Of a stretch of 64,000 nt of DNA, positions 1-8,795 are shown in pieces (the stretch's first letter is position 1; each line of letters starts with the position of its first letter). The translations under genes were made by a program, and so were the position numbers. The notes beneath the pieces were generated by a model that worked only from the letters and a program-made list of their open reading frames with translations, made no database searches and had not been told where the DNA came from. Source of the DNA: Hesseltinella vesiculosa (taxonomy: Eukaryota; Mucoromycota; Mucoromycetes; Mucorales; Cunninghamellaceae); the NCBI GenBank assembly GCA_002104935.1, contig MCGT01000049.1, positions 1-64,000 of the forward strand, read 5' to 3'.

Positions 1-163
1 TTGAACCGTTTGAACCGTTTGAACCGTTTGAACCGTTTGAACCGTTTGAACCGTTTGAACCGTTTGAACCGTTTGACCGTTTGTTTTACGTTTGAACCGT
101 TTGAACCGTTTGAACCGTTTGAACCGTTTGAACCGTTTGAACCGCCTGAACCGTTTAAACTGG
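1..163. repeat. 9-bp minisatellite (TTGAACCGT)n
   Basis: A tandem array of the 9-bp unit TTGAACCGT. There are about eight perfect units, a short degenerate interruption near positions 70-90, then about seven more units ending in degenerate copies (CCTGAACCG, TTTAAACTGG). The array touches the window edge, so its real length is unknown. Because the unit is a multiple of three, two forward frames read as repeating tripeptides (Leu-Asn-Arg and Phe-Glu-Pro), but the third contains stops and no gene context supports translation. It is not the usual TTAGGG-type fungal telomere repeat. Confidence 0.9.
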
Positions 164-326
164 ACAGCCTCGTTGGTGCGCCAAATGCTGTTTTTGATTT
201 GACACACACAACAAAGATTGCCCCCCTGAAGCGCATGACCGACGTGCAATGCACCAAGGACTTTTCCTTGCTCGCTGCCAGAACCCATGGATATCATGCC
301 AGTCGTTTTGCAGGACGATTAACCGA

Positions 327-591
327 ACCTTCTCCTTCTCACTACAGCTGTCAGCATGCTGGCCAAAGAGCAGCCTCCCTCAGAATTCATCGATGACATG
401 CCAGCTGTAATAAATCAATAAGGATCTTCAACAATCGTTGGAATAGCGGCATTATGCCTCTGGAACAACGTCCCCAAACCACATGGATTACCGACTTTTT
501 TTTTATTGAAGTGCGTAGTGGAGTATCAAATTGGAAAGGGAAAAAAAAAAGAATAAAAGGTACGGGTGCAGTGGTCATGTGCATGAGCCTC
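327..591 (-). repeat. Shortened copy of the nuclease-gene 3' tail
   Basis: This segment matches the last codons and 3' flank of the PD-(D/E)XK-like gene (copy at about 4313-4720). Shared blocks include the CCTTCTCCTTCTCACTACAG end, the CCAAACCACATGG block and the GTGCATGAGCCT block. Relative to that copy it carries a deletion of about 100 bp in the 3' flank and two small deletions inside the last codons. It ends abruptly at about 591, where Tc1-transposase-like sequence begins. It is non-coding debris. Homology is seen directly; naming the nuclease copy as the parental type is inference. Confidence 0.8.
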
Positions 592-852
592 AAGTTCACC
601 AGCGAAGTGTCTTTTTGCTTCCTCGGCTGTGGCAACGTCACCCGAGTTGACAGATCTCATGATCTTGCGTGCCATTGTCGTAGTGATCTTCTTCTTTCGT
701 CCAGGCATGTTAATGGCATTGATGCCCCATCTCTTCGCGTAATCAGTTACAGTGGTGCGACCAATACCTACAGCAGCTGCGGCTCGTCTGGTTTCACCTC
801 GCAAAAGGCGAGCTTTGATATCGTTTTGTTTGTCGACTGAGAGTCCTTTCAT
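592..852 (-). pseudogene. Tc1/mariner-type transposase N-terminal fragment
   Basis: The minus strand encodes about 87 residues beginning MKGLSVDKQNDIKARLL, with a helix-turn-helix (GETRRAAAAVGIGRTTVTDYAKRW), a basic PGRKKKITT linker and a second HTH-like stretch ending HFAGEL. This matches the DNA-binding N-terminus of Tc1/mariner transposases. The catalytic DDE domain is absent: after HFAGEL the frame runs into the nuclease tail copy (EAHAHDHCTR) and a low-complexity end. No terminal inverted repeats were found around it. It is a broken, chimeric remnant that might still encode a DNA-binding fragment if transcribed. Confidence 0.8.
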
Positions 853-2584
853 CCAATTGATTAAGAGTTTAGAGGATTAGCGAGATGTAAAAGCATTGCG
901 CTTTAATTTAATGGCAAAACACTTTCTTGATTTACTTGCAGTTGGGTGAATAAAAGTTGTGAAGTAACAAGGAAGGAGAAAAAAGAAGCGGCGGAGGAAA
1001 AAAATAGAACGGCAAAAGCATTTTTGGTGTATTTTATCATAGCCTCTTTGATTAAATTGCGGTATCTTGCTGGAGTAATCAATCAAGTAGCTAGAAACAC
1101 GTAAAACCTAGCGAATTAAAAAAAAAGCAACACAACTCAAACTATTGGTCGGATGACTGTTTTATCAACTTCGCATAACTTTCTGATCAATAAGGCTTTC
1201 TAATGATATGTATGGTGCTTGTATATGATGAAGAGAAGGCGAGTAATGAGTGTATCCTGACCCAGCTCTTTGACCTCTTCTTCACCTTCATTACAATATG
1301 ACCAAACTCCGAGTGCAACACCTCAGCGAATTTGGCATTCCTCGCTATGAAGATGATGATTATTTTGTGTAACAAGTGACGGGCCAATGGTTACATTGAA
1401 ATCATGGATACCGAGGGGATGTTTACAATGAAAAAAAGCTCCGAGCACCCCAGTGAGCTTCAAGAAGACTCCTTGAAGGCAAAAGGTGGTGATGTGAAGG
1501 CAAAGGGTGGTGATGTGAATGCAAAGTGCGGCAACGATTGGGCACAATTAGCATGTAAAAAGGAAATTACTTATGCCAAGTTTTAAGTCTGCCGTTTGGT
1601 AGTGTTAAATACAAAAAAAAAAAAAAAAAAGGGTATCACTCATTTATTGGCACGTCTGACATCATTGGTCCTCTCATCCCATTCATCATCTTAGATTAAT
1701 CTCCGTCTCCCCTATAAATTCTCAACTTCTATTACAACCTCTCTCTTATTCCTAATCTCATTCTCGAGAATAAAAACACTACTTTTTGGTCTCACTTATT
1801 CCAAACCGTGTGTTTTTCATAGGTAGTTTTTTCTCTTTGAATTTTCTGTAAACAGATGAAATGTGGTGCATAACATAAGAATGAAAGCAAATATAGTGTT
1901 GGTGAATAGAGCAGAACGATTTACGGATTTATTTTTTATTTTTTCACAAGTGAGAAAATACGCTGCGAGCCGCCCATCGGCCCATTTGGGCTTGTGAATA
2001 AAAATGATTTTTCTTCATTTTCATTGGCCATCAAATAAAGGGGATAAAACCATACAATGCCGCCAGGGGTTGGTATAATTAATCATTGGAGTAAGGTGGA
2101 TGGGTGAGATGAAATAAGGAAGTTCATATTAACGAACGCTTGACACAGCCAGGCCGACAATCAAATTTGCTGATAAGATTTCCACGAAGAACGTTTTGTC
2201 GTGGTATTGATTCGAATTTGTGTCCATGGTATACAACCAGTTCCTTGATTGATTTAAGTTCTCTATGGATACAATAAAAAATGTTAACGCTGTTCATACG
2301 AGAAATCCATGATTTATAGGCAATTGTTTTCATACTTGACAAATTCTCGTATATCCATGGGATCCGTGGATAAGCCAGCGTAGTCCAGCACAACAAGCCG
2401 AACAGAAAAGTTGGTTGATTTCGCAAACATAATCAAATCTTAGGCAGATATAAAAAAAAGTGAGTACCTATTAACTTCCAGTTTAGTTGCTGTCTACCTT
2501 GCATATCGCCATGCTTATGGCGAATACTGTCCATGAGATTGAGATTCGGCTTTGCATCACGTTGGCATAATTTGAAGCTCACTG
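853..2584. other. AT-rich intergenic region, no gene recognised
   Basis: No coding feature is supported. Short ORFs have no recognisable domain. Around 1300-1590 two coding-like fragments occur on the plus strand: one reads TKLRVQHLSEFGIPRYEDDD, the other has an imperfect 15-nt-type repeat giving KAKGGDV twice. They may be relics of a gene. A 17-nt A-run occurs near 1612. The minus-strand ORF at 2124-2426 has no identifiable domain. Confidence 0.5.
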
Positions 2585-2765
2585 GTGTTGTATGTCTGAC
2601 TGCTAAACGTAAAAATGACACCTTTATTCATGGTAAAGACAAGAATGAGTTATTTGGGACAAAATGATTGATATTAAACAAGCAACCTACCGAATCCGTT
2701 TCGGTGCTTAACCTTGGAAATAAAAAGGAGCAGTAGAAAAAGGTAAAAAAAAGAGTTAAAAAAGG
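2585..2765 (-). repeat. Dispersed repeat R1, copy 1
   Basis: Read on the minus strand this segment matches 19380-19562 on the plus strand. Shared blocks are a pyrimidine-rich lead, then AAGGTTAAGCACCGAA, CGGATTCGGTAGGTTGC, CAATAAAGGTG (here AATAAAGGTGTC) and TACGTTTAGCAGTCAG. Similarity is patchy, with indels in the middle. It does not coincide with any gene I could identify. It could be the 5' end of a repeated gene or transposon. Confidence 0.7.
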
Positions 2766-3030
2766 GCGACTTGGTTCAAAAAAAAAAAAAATGAAGACAA
2801 CAACCCATATTTGGCAACTTGAACACTGGGGTGCTCGGGGCTTTTTTTTTTTTCATGCTGCGTGAGAGATGTTTGCGGTCAGTGGCCATTACATTGGTTC
2901 CCTGTTTCGACATTTATCCCAACACTTGTAAGAATGCGAAACGAAACCTTTGAAGTGACTTTTTTCTATTTATTGCACGCTTCTGTAATTCTCTTTGATA
3001 AAATGTCTTCCTGCAAAAACCAATGGCGCT
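2766..3030. other. Intergenic, no feature seen
   Basis: AT-rich sequence with homopolymer runs of A or T of 10-13 nt. No coding or RNA feature is supported. Confidence 0.5.
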
Positions 3031-4313
3031 TTTTTTTTTTTTTTGGCTGGGGGGGGGGCAGTTTGCCATCCATGCAGAGGCATGCTTCACCAATCAACCT
3101 GATATGCATTAGCAGTCATGCTTTTCACGAGGACTAGCGTCCACACAAAATTCCACGTCCATGCAATCATTCAAACGTGCTCCACGTCTTTTTTTTTTTT
3201 CTCAAGAATGCGAAAGGGCAACTTCTTACAGATCTATCAAAAAATTAAGCGTGAGACATGCTACAAAGAACAAAGTAGAAATTTGATATTAATATGGAGC
3301 TAAAAAAGTACAGTTTCCAGGCTATTAGCTATGTCTATGTGTTTATTAATTAAATAAAGAAAAAGTCTAGCCGAGAGATTGATCACGGTGTAGCTGCTGG
3401 GCCGAGGCATCAGCGGCGGCGACGATCCATTCAAAGGGCAAGGGTATGGATGCCGAGGCGGCATTGTTGGTAGCAGGATCAGCGTTAGGAGCAGCTGAGG
3501 AGGTGGATCGGGTGGGCCGCATTCTCGGAGGAGGCATGTGGTGGTTAAGGGAAAGGCTGGCGAGGTCGATGGGAGGCATCAAAGGAGGAAGGTGGGCAGG
3601 CAAGGGCGGGTGCAAGGTGGTAAAAGGCGTGGTGGAGGCGGGGGAGGCGGGGGCTGTCGGGGTGCTGGACGAACGGCGAGGCAGTGGCGGGGGATGGGCA
3701 AGTTCATGCTGGCGCCAGCATCGGGTGGAGCAGAAGGCAAGCTTGCACACAACGAATGGATAGGTCTGGTAAGGCCGCACATGAATGGTGGTGAGCCACT
3801 CGTTCAGAAAAGGCTGGCCGCAACGTTCGCAGGGCGTATGACCTTGCATGTCGTTCATGAGCATCCAGGGCAGGTGGGTCGCTGCTGCAGTGGGGTATAG
3901 GGATGAGCAGGACCGCATGGCCAATTCACGCAGCGTAGGGATCCAGCCGGCTTGGTCGAGGTCGAGGACGAGCGGGCCATCAAGCCGCCCTTTTTTTTTC
4001 TTGTCGGCGTGCGGGAGCCATTTTTGAATAGGAGTGAGGTTGAGAAAAGGCAAGGGCAGATCAAGACCAGATGGTGCCGGACGGTGGCGCATGGTCTGGA
4101 CAAGGATGTCGTCGAGAGAGGCGGCGTTACTGGGCGTGGTCAGGATGGCGCGTCTGTACCAAGTGCGGAGGCTGTTGTTTAGCAGCGAGCGGCTCATACG
4201 GCAATAGTCCAAGGCAGGATTCCCATTCAATAGCACGTGGCGGCAGGCATGGAGGAGTGGGGACGGCACGAGGTAGATGGAGTTGTTGCAAAGGTTGAGG
4301 GTGTCGAGATGTA
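3031..4313 (-). pseudogene. 5'-truncated duplicate of the LRR/zinc-finger gene
   Basis: This is a second copy of the LRR gene located at 6866-8581. It keeps about 310 codons, from the last LRR (VHLDTLNLCNNS) through the cysteine-rich segment (CERCGQPF, CKLAFCSTRC) to the stop at 3367, plus the 3' flank to a T-run at 3031. Upstream of 4313 the LRR region is replaced by the nuclease-tail repeat, so the remaining frame opens with unrelated residues (EKEK before VHLDTL). The last 390 coding bases are identical to the intact copy, whereas the upstream part carries many substitutions. It lacks the N-terminal 60% and is probably non-functional. Confidence 0.85.
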
Positions 4314-4636
4314 CCTTCTCCTTCTCACTACAGCTGTACAGTATGCTGGCTAAAGAGCAACCTCCCTCAGAATTCATCGATGACATGCCAGCTGTAATAG
4401 ATCAATAAGAAACTTTCAACAATCGTTGGCAGAGCGGCGTTATGCCTCTGGAACAACGTCCCCAAACCACATGGTTACCGACTTTTTTTTTATTTTTTAT
4501 TGAAAGCACAAAGAGAACTGTGAACAAAAGGATATAGATGTGATCGGAGGCATAAAAAAAAGTGCCATAAGGGGTTGGTAAATGATCAAAAGGTATTGTG
4601 TAGTGGACTATCAAAGTAGAAAGGGAAAAAAAAGAA
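4313..4636 (-). repeat. 3' flank of the nuclease gene, shared with 327-591
   Basis: This is the non-coding tail downstream of the PD-(D/E)XK-like gene. It contains the same boundary motif (ACCTTCTCCTTCTCACTACAG) that ends the copy near position 327. The boundary at 4313 is fused directly to the truncated LRR gene, with a short shared ACCTT at the joint. The common end point in two locations suggests it is a true end of a repeated unit, but no target-site duplication or inverted terminal repeat was seen. Confidence 0.7.
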
Positions 4637-5868
4637 TCAGTTCATGATGGCGCGTTTGTAAAAGGTACGAATACCTTCCACGGTCGCAAATCGGGTGCAG
4701 TGGTCTTGTGCATGAGCCTCTTCCAGACATTTGACCCAACTCCATTTTCCAACATGGTTTTCTCGGTATTGAACAATGAATTTCAGATCGTCGTCTCGTT
4801 CGTTCGTGTTCTGCCATTCTCGTTCTTTCAGACTGCCGCTTGGAAGTGGTTCCAATGGAATATCATCTTCATTGATCGTCACGTATTTTCGCTTGACTTG
4901 GCGATTGTATTCCAGTCCCGAAGAAATGTGTCGCTCTGCTTCGGATGTTCCCGGCACACTTGAGAGCACAGCCTTCGCTTTGTCAAGGATCCTCATGTTG
5001 TTGTTGCAGACGACGTCGATCACTTCAACAAACAGTTTCTTTCTATCCAGTTCTTCCTTGCAGAGATCAATTGCATAGAGATAGAGCTGACGGATGGTTG
5101 GATGATCACGGCGCGAATGACCTTGTAGAGACGGCGCTTGTTCCACTAAAAACAACGCCAAAGCCATAAGATGAGGCACATCGCCATCCAGTGGGTGACC
5201 CAGAAGTGTCCTTTCGGACAGTAGGAAGCATTTCTTCGCCCAGAAGTCGCAATGGTCAAGAGCATACATCCATGGCTTTTCTTCAACAGGCTTGAACTTG
5301 TTCATAACGTTCGAAGTCGACACCTTGTCAATGCAAAACACTACGACGAGCGGGTACACCTTGTGGATAAGTAGCACACTTTGACAATATCGCACCAACT
5401 TCTGCATAAATGGTTCGTTGATGATCAATTGGACTTCAATGAGTATGGGAGGAAGTGCCTTTTGCGCAGCCAGTCGGGGAACATAGAGGACATCGCTACG
5501 GGTGCCATTGTGCCATTCAGAGTCTGCCACCATATACGTGGCTTTTGGCACCTTCAGCAAGTCATGCGCTACAATGTCCACTACGCTTGGCACTTTTAAA
5601 ACCATCTTGCTGAGTCCATCGCTACCAGGAAGCATGTCTGAAGGCAGCTCGTCTGTTAAAAATTCGTCTCGCACTGCAATGAAGATAGAAGAAAGAGGGG
5701 TAAGTTTCGCAAAAACAAAATTGAGATTGATGTCAAAGTCCTAAACGATAAGAAAAGCTACTCACTTTCGTCTTCTTTGTAGTCGCTTTCGTCTTCTTCG
5801 TAGTCGCTTTCGTCTTTTTCGTAGTCGCTTTCGTCTTCTTCGTAGTCAATACGTTCAAGATATGTCAT
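4637..5868 (-). CDS. PD-(D/E)XK nuclease-like protein of a Mucorales multicopy type
   Basis: Two exons on the minus strand, 5868-5766 and 5673-4637, joined by a GTGAGT...TTGCAG intron that splits one codon, give 379 residues. Exon 1 encodes an acidic tandem repeat (DYEEDES type, about four units). The core has an aspartate in TRSDVLYV (about residue 95) followed by ILIEVQ (Glu about 114, Gln about 116) and a helix NEPFMQKLVRYCQS. This is the order of catalytic residues in PD-(D/E)XK nucleases of the Rpn/PDDEXK_2 kind, where Gln can replace Lys. The last codons and 3' flank are repeated at 327-591, so the gene lies within repeated, possibly mobile DNA. Nuclease activity is inference; the family resemblance rests on motifs only. 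Confidence 0.7.
5766..5868 (-). repeat. Acidic-peptide tandem repeat in exon 1 of the nuclease-like gene
   Basis: A 21-nt unit (GACTACGAAGAAGACGAAAGC) repeats about four times with single-base differences, encoding Asp-Tyr-Glu-Glu-Asp-Glu-Ser. The unit is a multiple of three, so copy-number change would keep the frame. Confidence 0.85.
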
Positions 5869-6689
5869 GGCAACAACGTTTGAATACGAAAAGAGAGTAA
5901 AAAGGTTGGTTTTTTTTCTTTTTTTTTGTCAAGAGATGAAATTAGTGGTCGAATTCAATTTCCGCTCAGCGCCTTCCATTCCTGGTCAGTGCAAGCAATC
6001 TCGAAACTGATATAGCCCAAAGAGCGTGCCACCATTTACCAACTGTTCAAATGCCGGTAATCTCTTTTCGATACCGGACCAGCTTCAATGTCACTATCTT
6101 CAGCTTGGTTTAATACAAACTCATAAGCGTCGATCTTTTGAAATGCCTAATTCCCCCCCCCTCCGATCCATTGTTTGACTGCGGGCATAAGAAAGAGTTT
6201 CGTGTGCGCTAGATTTTACTTTTGCTCGCACTAGAAAATAATTTGCGGTTCTCTCGGTTGGTTTGCTTTGTAAAAAACGATTCACGGCTCAAAAAAATAC
6301 TTAATTAAAAAAAGGCAGCTGTGGGTCACGAAAATATAGTAGGCCCTATTCCATGGCTTAAAAAAAAAGAGAACAGAGGTTGGACCAACCCTCCTATTCC
6401 CAGTCCTCACGTATTTCGACCTTCACCGATTGCCTGAAGTTTGGACATACAGAAACTAGTGATGATAAGAAAAGATGGTGAGCGAAAGAGCAAGTCTTGT
6501 ATACCGGGCAGCATGGACGAAGCTACAAACACGTAAGACATGATCGCTCAGCATTCAGCTTTGTTGGTAAGCCTGGTCCTGCACCATCTAATCCAAGAGC
6601 CCTATGACTTCGGCTGTAAATACTTCAAATCATAGAGTACATTAGTTTTAAATGAAAGTTTGTGGTAATCAGATCATCATATTCTCAGT

Positions 6690-6691
<2 letters not shown>
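5869..6691. other. Intergenic region upstream of the nuclease-like gene
   Basis: No gene supported. It is AT-rich with short homopolymers. It should contain the promoter of the minus-strand nuclease-like gene at its left end and the 3' flank of the LRR gene at its right end. A 31-nt T-run ends at 6722. Confidence 0.5.
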
Positions 6692-6723
<32 letters not shown>

Positions 6724-7813
6724 GCTGGGGGGGCAGTTTGCCATCCATGCAGAGGCATGCTACAAAGAACAAAGTAGAAATTTGATATTAATATGGAGTT
6801 AAAAAAGTACAGTTTCCAGGCTATTAGCTATGTCTATGTGTTTATTAATTAAATAAAGAAAAAGTCTAGCCGAGAGATTGATCACGGTGTAGCTGCTGGG
6901 CCGAGGCATCAGCGGCGGCGACGATCCATTCAAAGGGCAAGGGTATGGATGCCGAGGCGGCATTGTTGGTAGCAGGATCAGCGTTAGGAGCAGCTGAGGA
7001 GGTGGATCGGGTGGGCCGCATTCTCGGAGGAGGCATGTGGTGGTTAAGGGAAAGGCTGGCGAGGTCGATGGGAGGCATCAAAGGAGGAAGGTGGGCAGGC
7101 AAGGGCGGGTGCAAGGTGGTAAAAGGCGTGGTGGAGGCGGGGGAGGCGGGGGCTGTCGGGGTGCTGGACGAACGGCGAGGCAGTGGCGGGGGATGGGCAA
7201 GTTCATGCTGGCGCCAGCATCGGGTGGAGCAGAAGGCAAGCTTGCACACAACGGATGGATAAGTCTGGTAAGGCCGCACTTGAATGGTGGTGAGCCACTC
7301 GTTCAGAAAAGGCTGGCTGCAGTGTTCGCAGGGCGTATGGCCTTGCATGTCGTTCATGAGCATCCAGGGCAGGTGCGTTGCAGCTGCAGTGGGGTATAGG
7401 GATGAGCAGGACCGCATGGCCAATTCACGCAGCGTAGGGATCCAGCCGGCTTGGTCGAGGTCGAGGACGAGCGGGCCATCAAGCCGCCCTTTTTTTTTCT
7501 TGTCGGCGTGTGGGAGCCATTTTTGAGTAGGGGTGGGGAGAAAGGGTAAGGGCGGATCGAGACTGGATGGGGTCGGGCGGTGGCGCATGGTCTGGACAAG
7601 GATGTCGTCGAGAGAGGCAGCGTTGCTGGGTGTGGCCAAGATGGCGCGTCTGTACCAAGCACGGAGGCTGTTGGTCAGCAGCGAGCGGCTCACACGGCAA
7701 TAATCCAAGGCGGGATTCCCATTCAACAGCACGTGGCGGCAGGCATGGAGGAGTGGGGATGGGACGAGGTAGATGGAATTGTTGCAAAGGTTGAGGGTGT
7801 CGAGATGCACCTT
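6692..7813 (-). repeat. Segmental duplication, intact partner of 3031-4313
   Basis: This is the second member of the local LRR duplication. It starts with a T-run followed by GGCTGGGG and runs into the LRR gene. Compared with the other copy it lacks about 176 bp between two CATGCT hexamers (at 3084 and about 3253 of copy 1). The 3' 500 bp differ at about one position, while the 5' part differs by several percent. Confidence 0.85.
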
Positions 7814-8581
7814 GGGCTGGTCTCTGGAGCGTAAGAACAAGCTGGGCAGGGCACAGATGGTGTTGGATGAAACGTCGACGGTGATCAGGTGTGGGCAGTG
7901 GACTAGCAAATCAGGTGGCAGCGAGGTCAGCTGATTGCCTGTCATCTTCAGGTGCAGCAGTGCAGGCGGCAGCAACGGCCATTGCTGAAGCAGGTTGTTG
8001 GACACGTCCAGGTCGACCAGGCGGGTCAGCTGGGCAAGTGTGGGTGGCAATGAGGTGAGACGGTTGCCGTTGCATTCGGAACCCAATTCCAGCAAGGTCA
8101 AGTGTGTGCAGGCAGCCCAGGCATCGTCCAAAGCTGCCAAGCGATTGCCACCGACCCGAAAGGTTTTGAGTCGAGGCACGGCAGCAGCAAGGCCATCGAG
8201 GTGGGTGAGCTGGTTTTCGGATAGATTGAGGTGCTGTAGCTGTGGCAGATGCAGCAGGAGCTTTGGAATGCAGGTCAGGCGGTTGCATGCCAGGTTGAGG
8301 TGACGCAGGTTAGGCAAATATCGGTTCAATTCAAAAGGCAGGTCGGATAATAGATTGCGAGACAGATCCAATTCCACCAACAGATGCGACATGGTGAAGA
8401 AATGTTCGACATGTTGCAGGATGTCCTGGGGCTGCTCCAGCTGGCGATGGCGTAAGTGGAGGGCATCCAAGTACATGGGCTGATCCATCACCATGGCTGT
8501 TGTTCGGGCAGGCGCCGGTGGTTCCGTCCAGGAGCCGACCCCTGCAATGGGCTGACCATCGGATAAATAACGTACGACCAT
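6866..8581 (-). CDS. Leucine-rich-repeat protein with C-terminal cysteine cluster
   Basis: A single-exon gene of 571 residues from the ATG at 8581. Residues about 60-270 form roughly nine LRRs with the pattern LxxLxLxxNxL (LVELDLSRNLL, LRHLNLACNRL, LQHLNLSENQL, LVDLDVSNNLL). A cysteine/histidine cluster follows (CEHC at 418-421, CKLAFCSTRC at 446-455, then His 459 and 463), likely a zinc-binding ribbon. The tail is Pro/Ser-rich and ends in a short hydrophobic-acidic helix. LRRs usually mediate protein binding; the specific role is unknown. An AATAAA lies about 25 nt after the stop. A CATATAG just upstream of the ATG could be an acceptor for an upstream exon, so the start is not certain. Confidence 0.8.
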   Translation of the reverse strand: MVVRYLSDGQPIAGVGSWTEPPAPARTTAMVMDQPMYLDALHLRHRQLEQPQDILQHVEHFFTMSHLLVELDLSRNLLSDLPFELNRYLPNLRHLNLACNRLTCIPKLLLHLPQLQHLNLSENQLTHLDGLAAAVPRLKTFRVGGNRLAALDDAWAACTHLTLLELGSECNGNRLTSLPPTLAQLTRLVDLDVSNNLLQQWPLLPPALLHLKMTGNQLTSLPPDLLVHCPHLITVDVSSNTICALPSLFLRSRDQPKVHLDTLNLCNNSIYLVPSPLLHACRHVLLNGNPALDYCRVSRSLLTNSLRAWYRRAILATPSNAASLDDILVQTMRHRPTPSSLDPPLPFLPTPTQKWLPHADKKKKGRLDGPLVLDLDQAGWIPTLRELAMRSCSSLYPTAAATHLPWMLMNDMQGHTPCEHCSQPFLNEWLTTIQVRPYQTYPSVVCKLAFCSTRCWRQHELAHPPPLPRRSSSTPTAPASPASTTPFTTLHPPLPAHLPPLMPPIDLASLSLNHHMPPPRMRPTRSTSSAAPNADPATNNAASASIPLPFEWIVAAADASAQQLHRDQSLG

Positions 8582-8795
8582 CAAGGTATCCTATATGAAA
8601 GAAAAGATAAAAGTAGAAGAGGTCTAACAGAATGAAGGAAGCAAGAGTGAGAAGAAGAGCGCAAGAAAAAGAAAAAAGGGCGAATAAAAAAAAAAGAAGA
8701 GAGAGGGGTTGGCTTTGAAAAAATGGGCAGGGATGAACAACAAATCGCAGCAGCAGCGCTTGTTTTTTTTCCCATTTTTTTCAGTTTTTTGACAC
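8582..8795. promoter_or_regulatory. Shared divergent promoter, LRR gene and flavin-reductase-like gene
   Basis: About 214 bp separate two divergent start codons. The region is A/G-rich on one side and T-rich on the other, with no clear TATA element. Sharing of control elements is inferred only from the spacing. Confidence 0.45.

Noticed and set aside
1..163. Telomere
   Set aside because: The unit TTGAACCGT is not a known fungal telomere repeat, and the array contains an internal degenerate interruption and leads into transposon debris.
1..396. Open frame across the 9-bp repeat as a repeat protein gene
   Set aside because: The frame is created by the 9-bp unit, starts at the window edge with a non-ATG codon, and has no domain after the repeat.
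3031..7813. LRR copies as LINE-type retrocopies: 5'-truncated, intronless, with a 3' A-run on the sense strand
   Set aside because: The A-run lies about 120-150 nt beyond the AATAAA, both copies have it, and copy 1 retains 3' flank missing from copy 2. Homopolymer runs are common everywhere in this window. A DNA-level duplication explains the data better.
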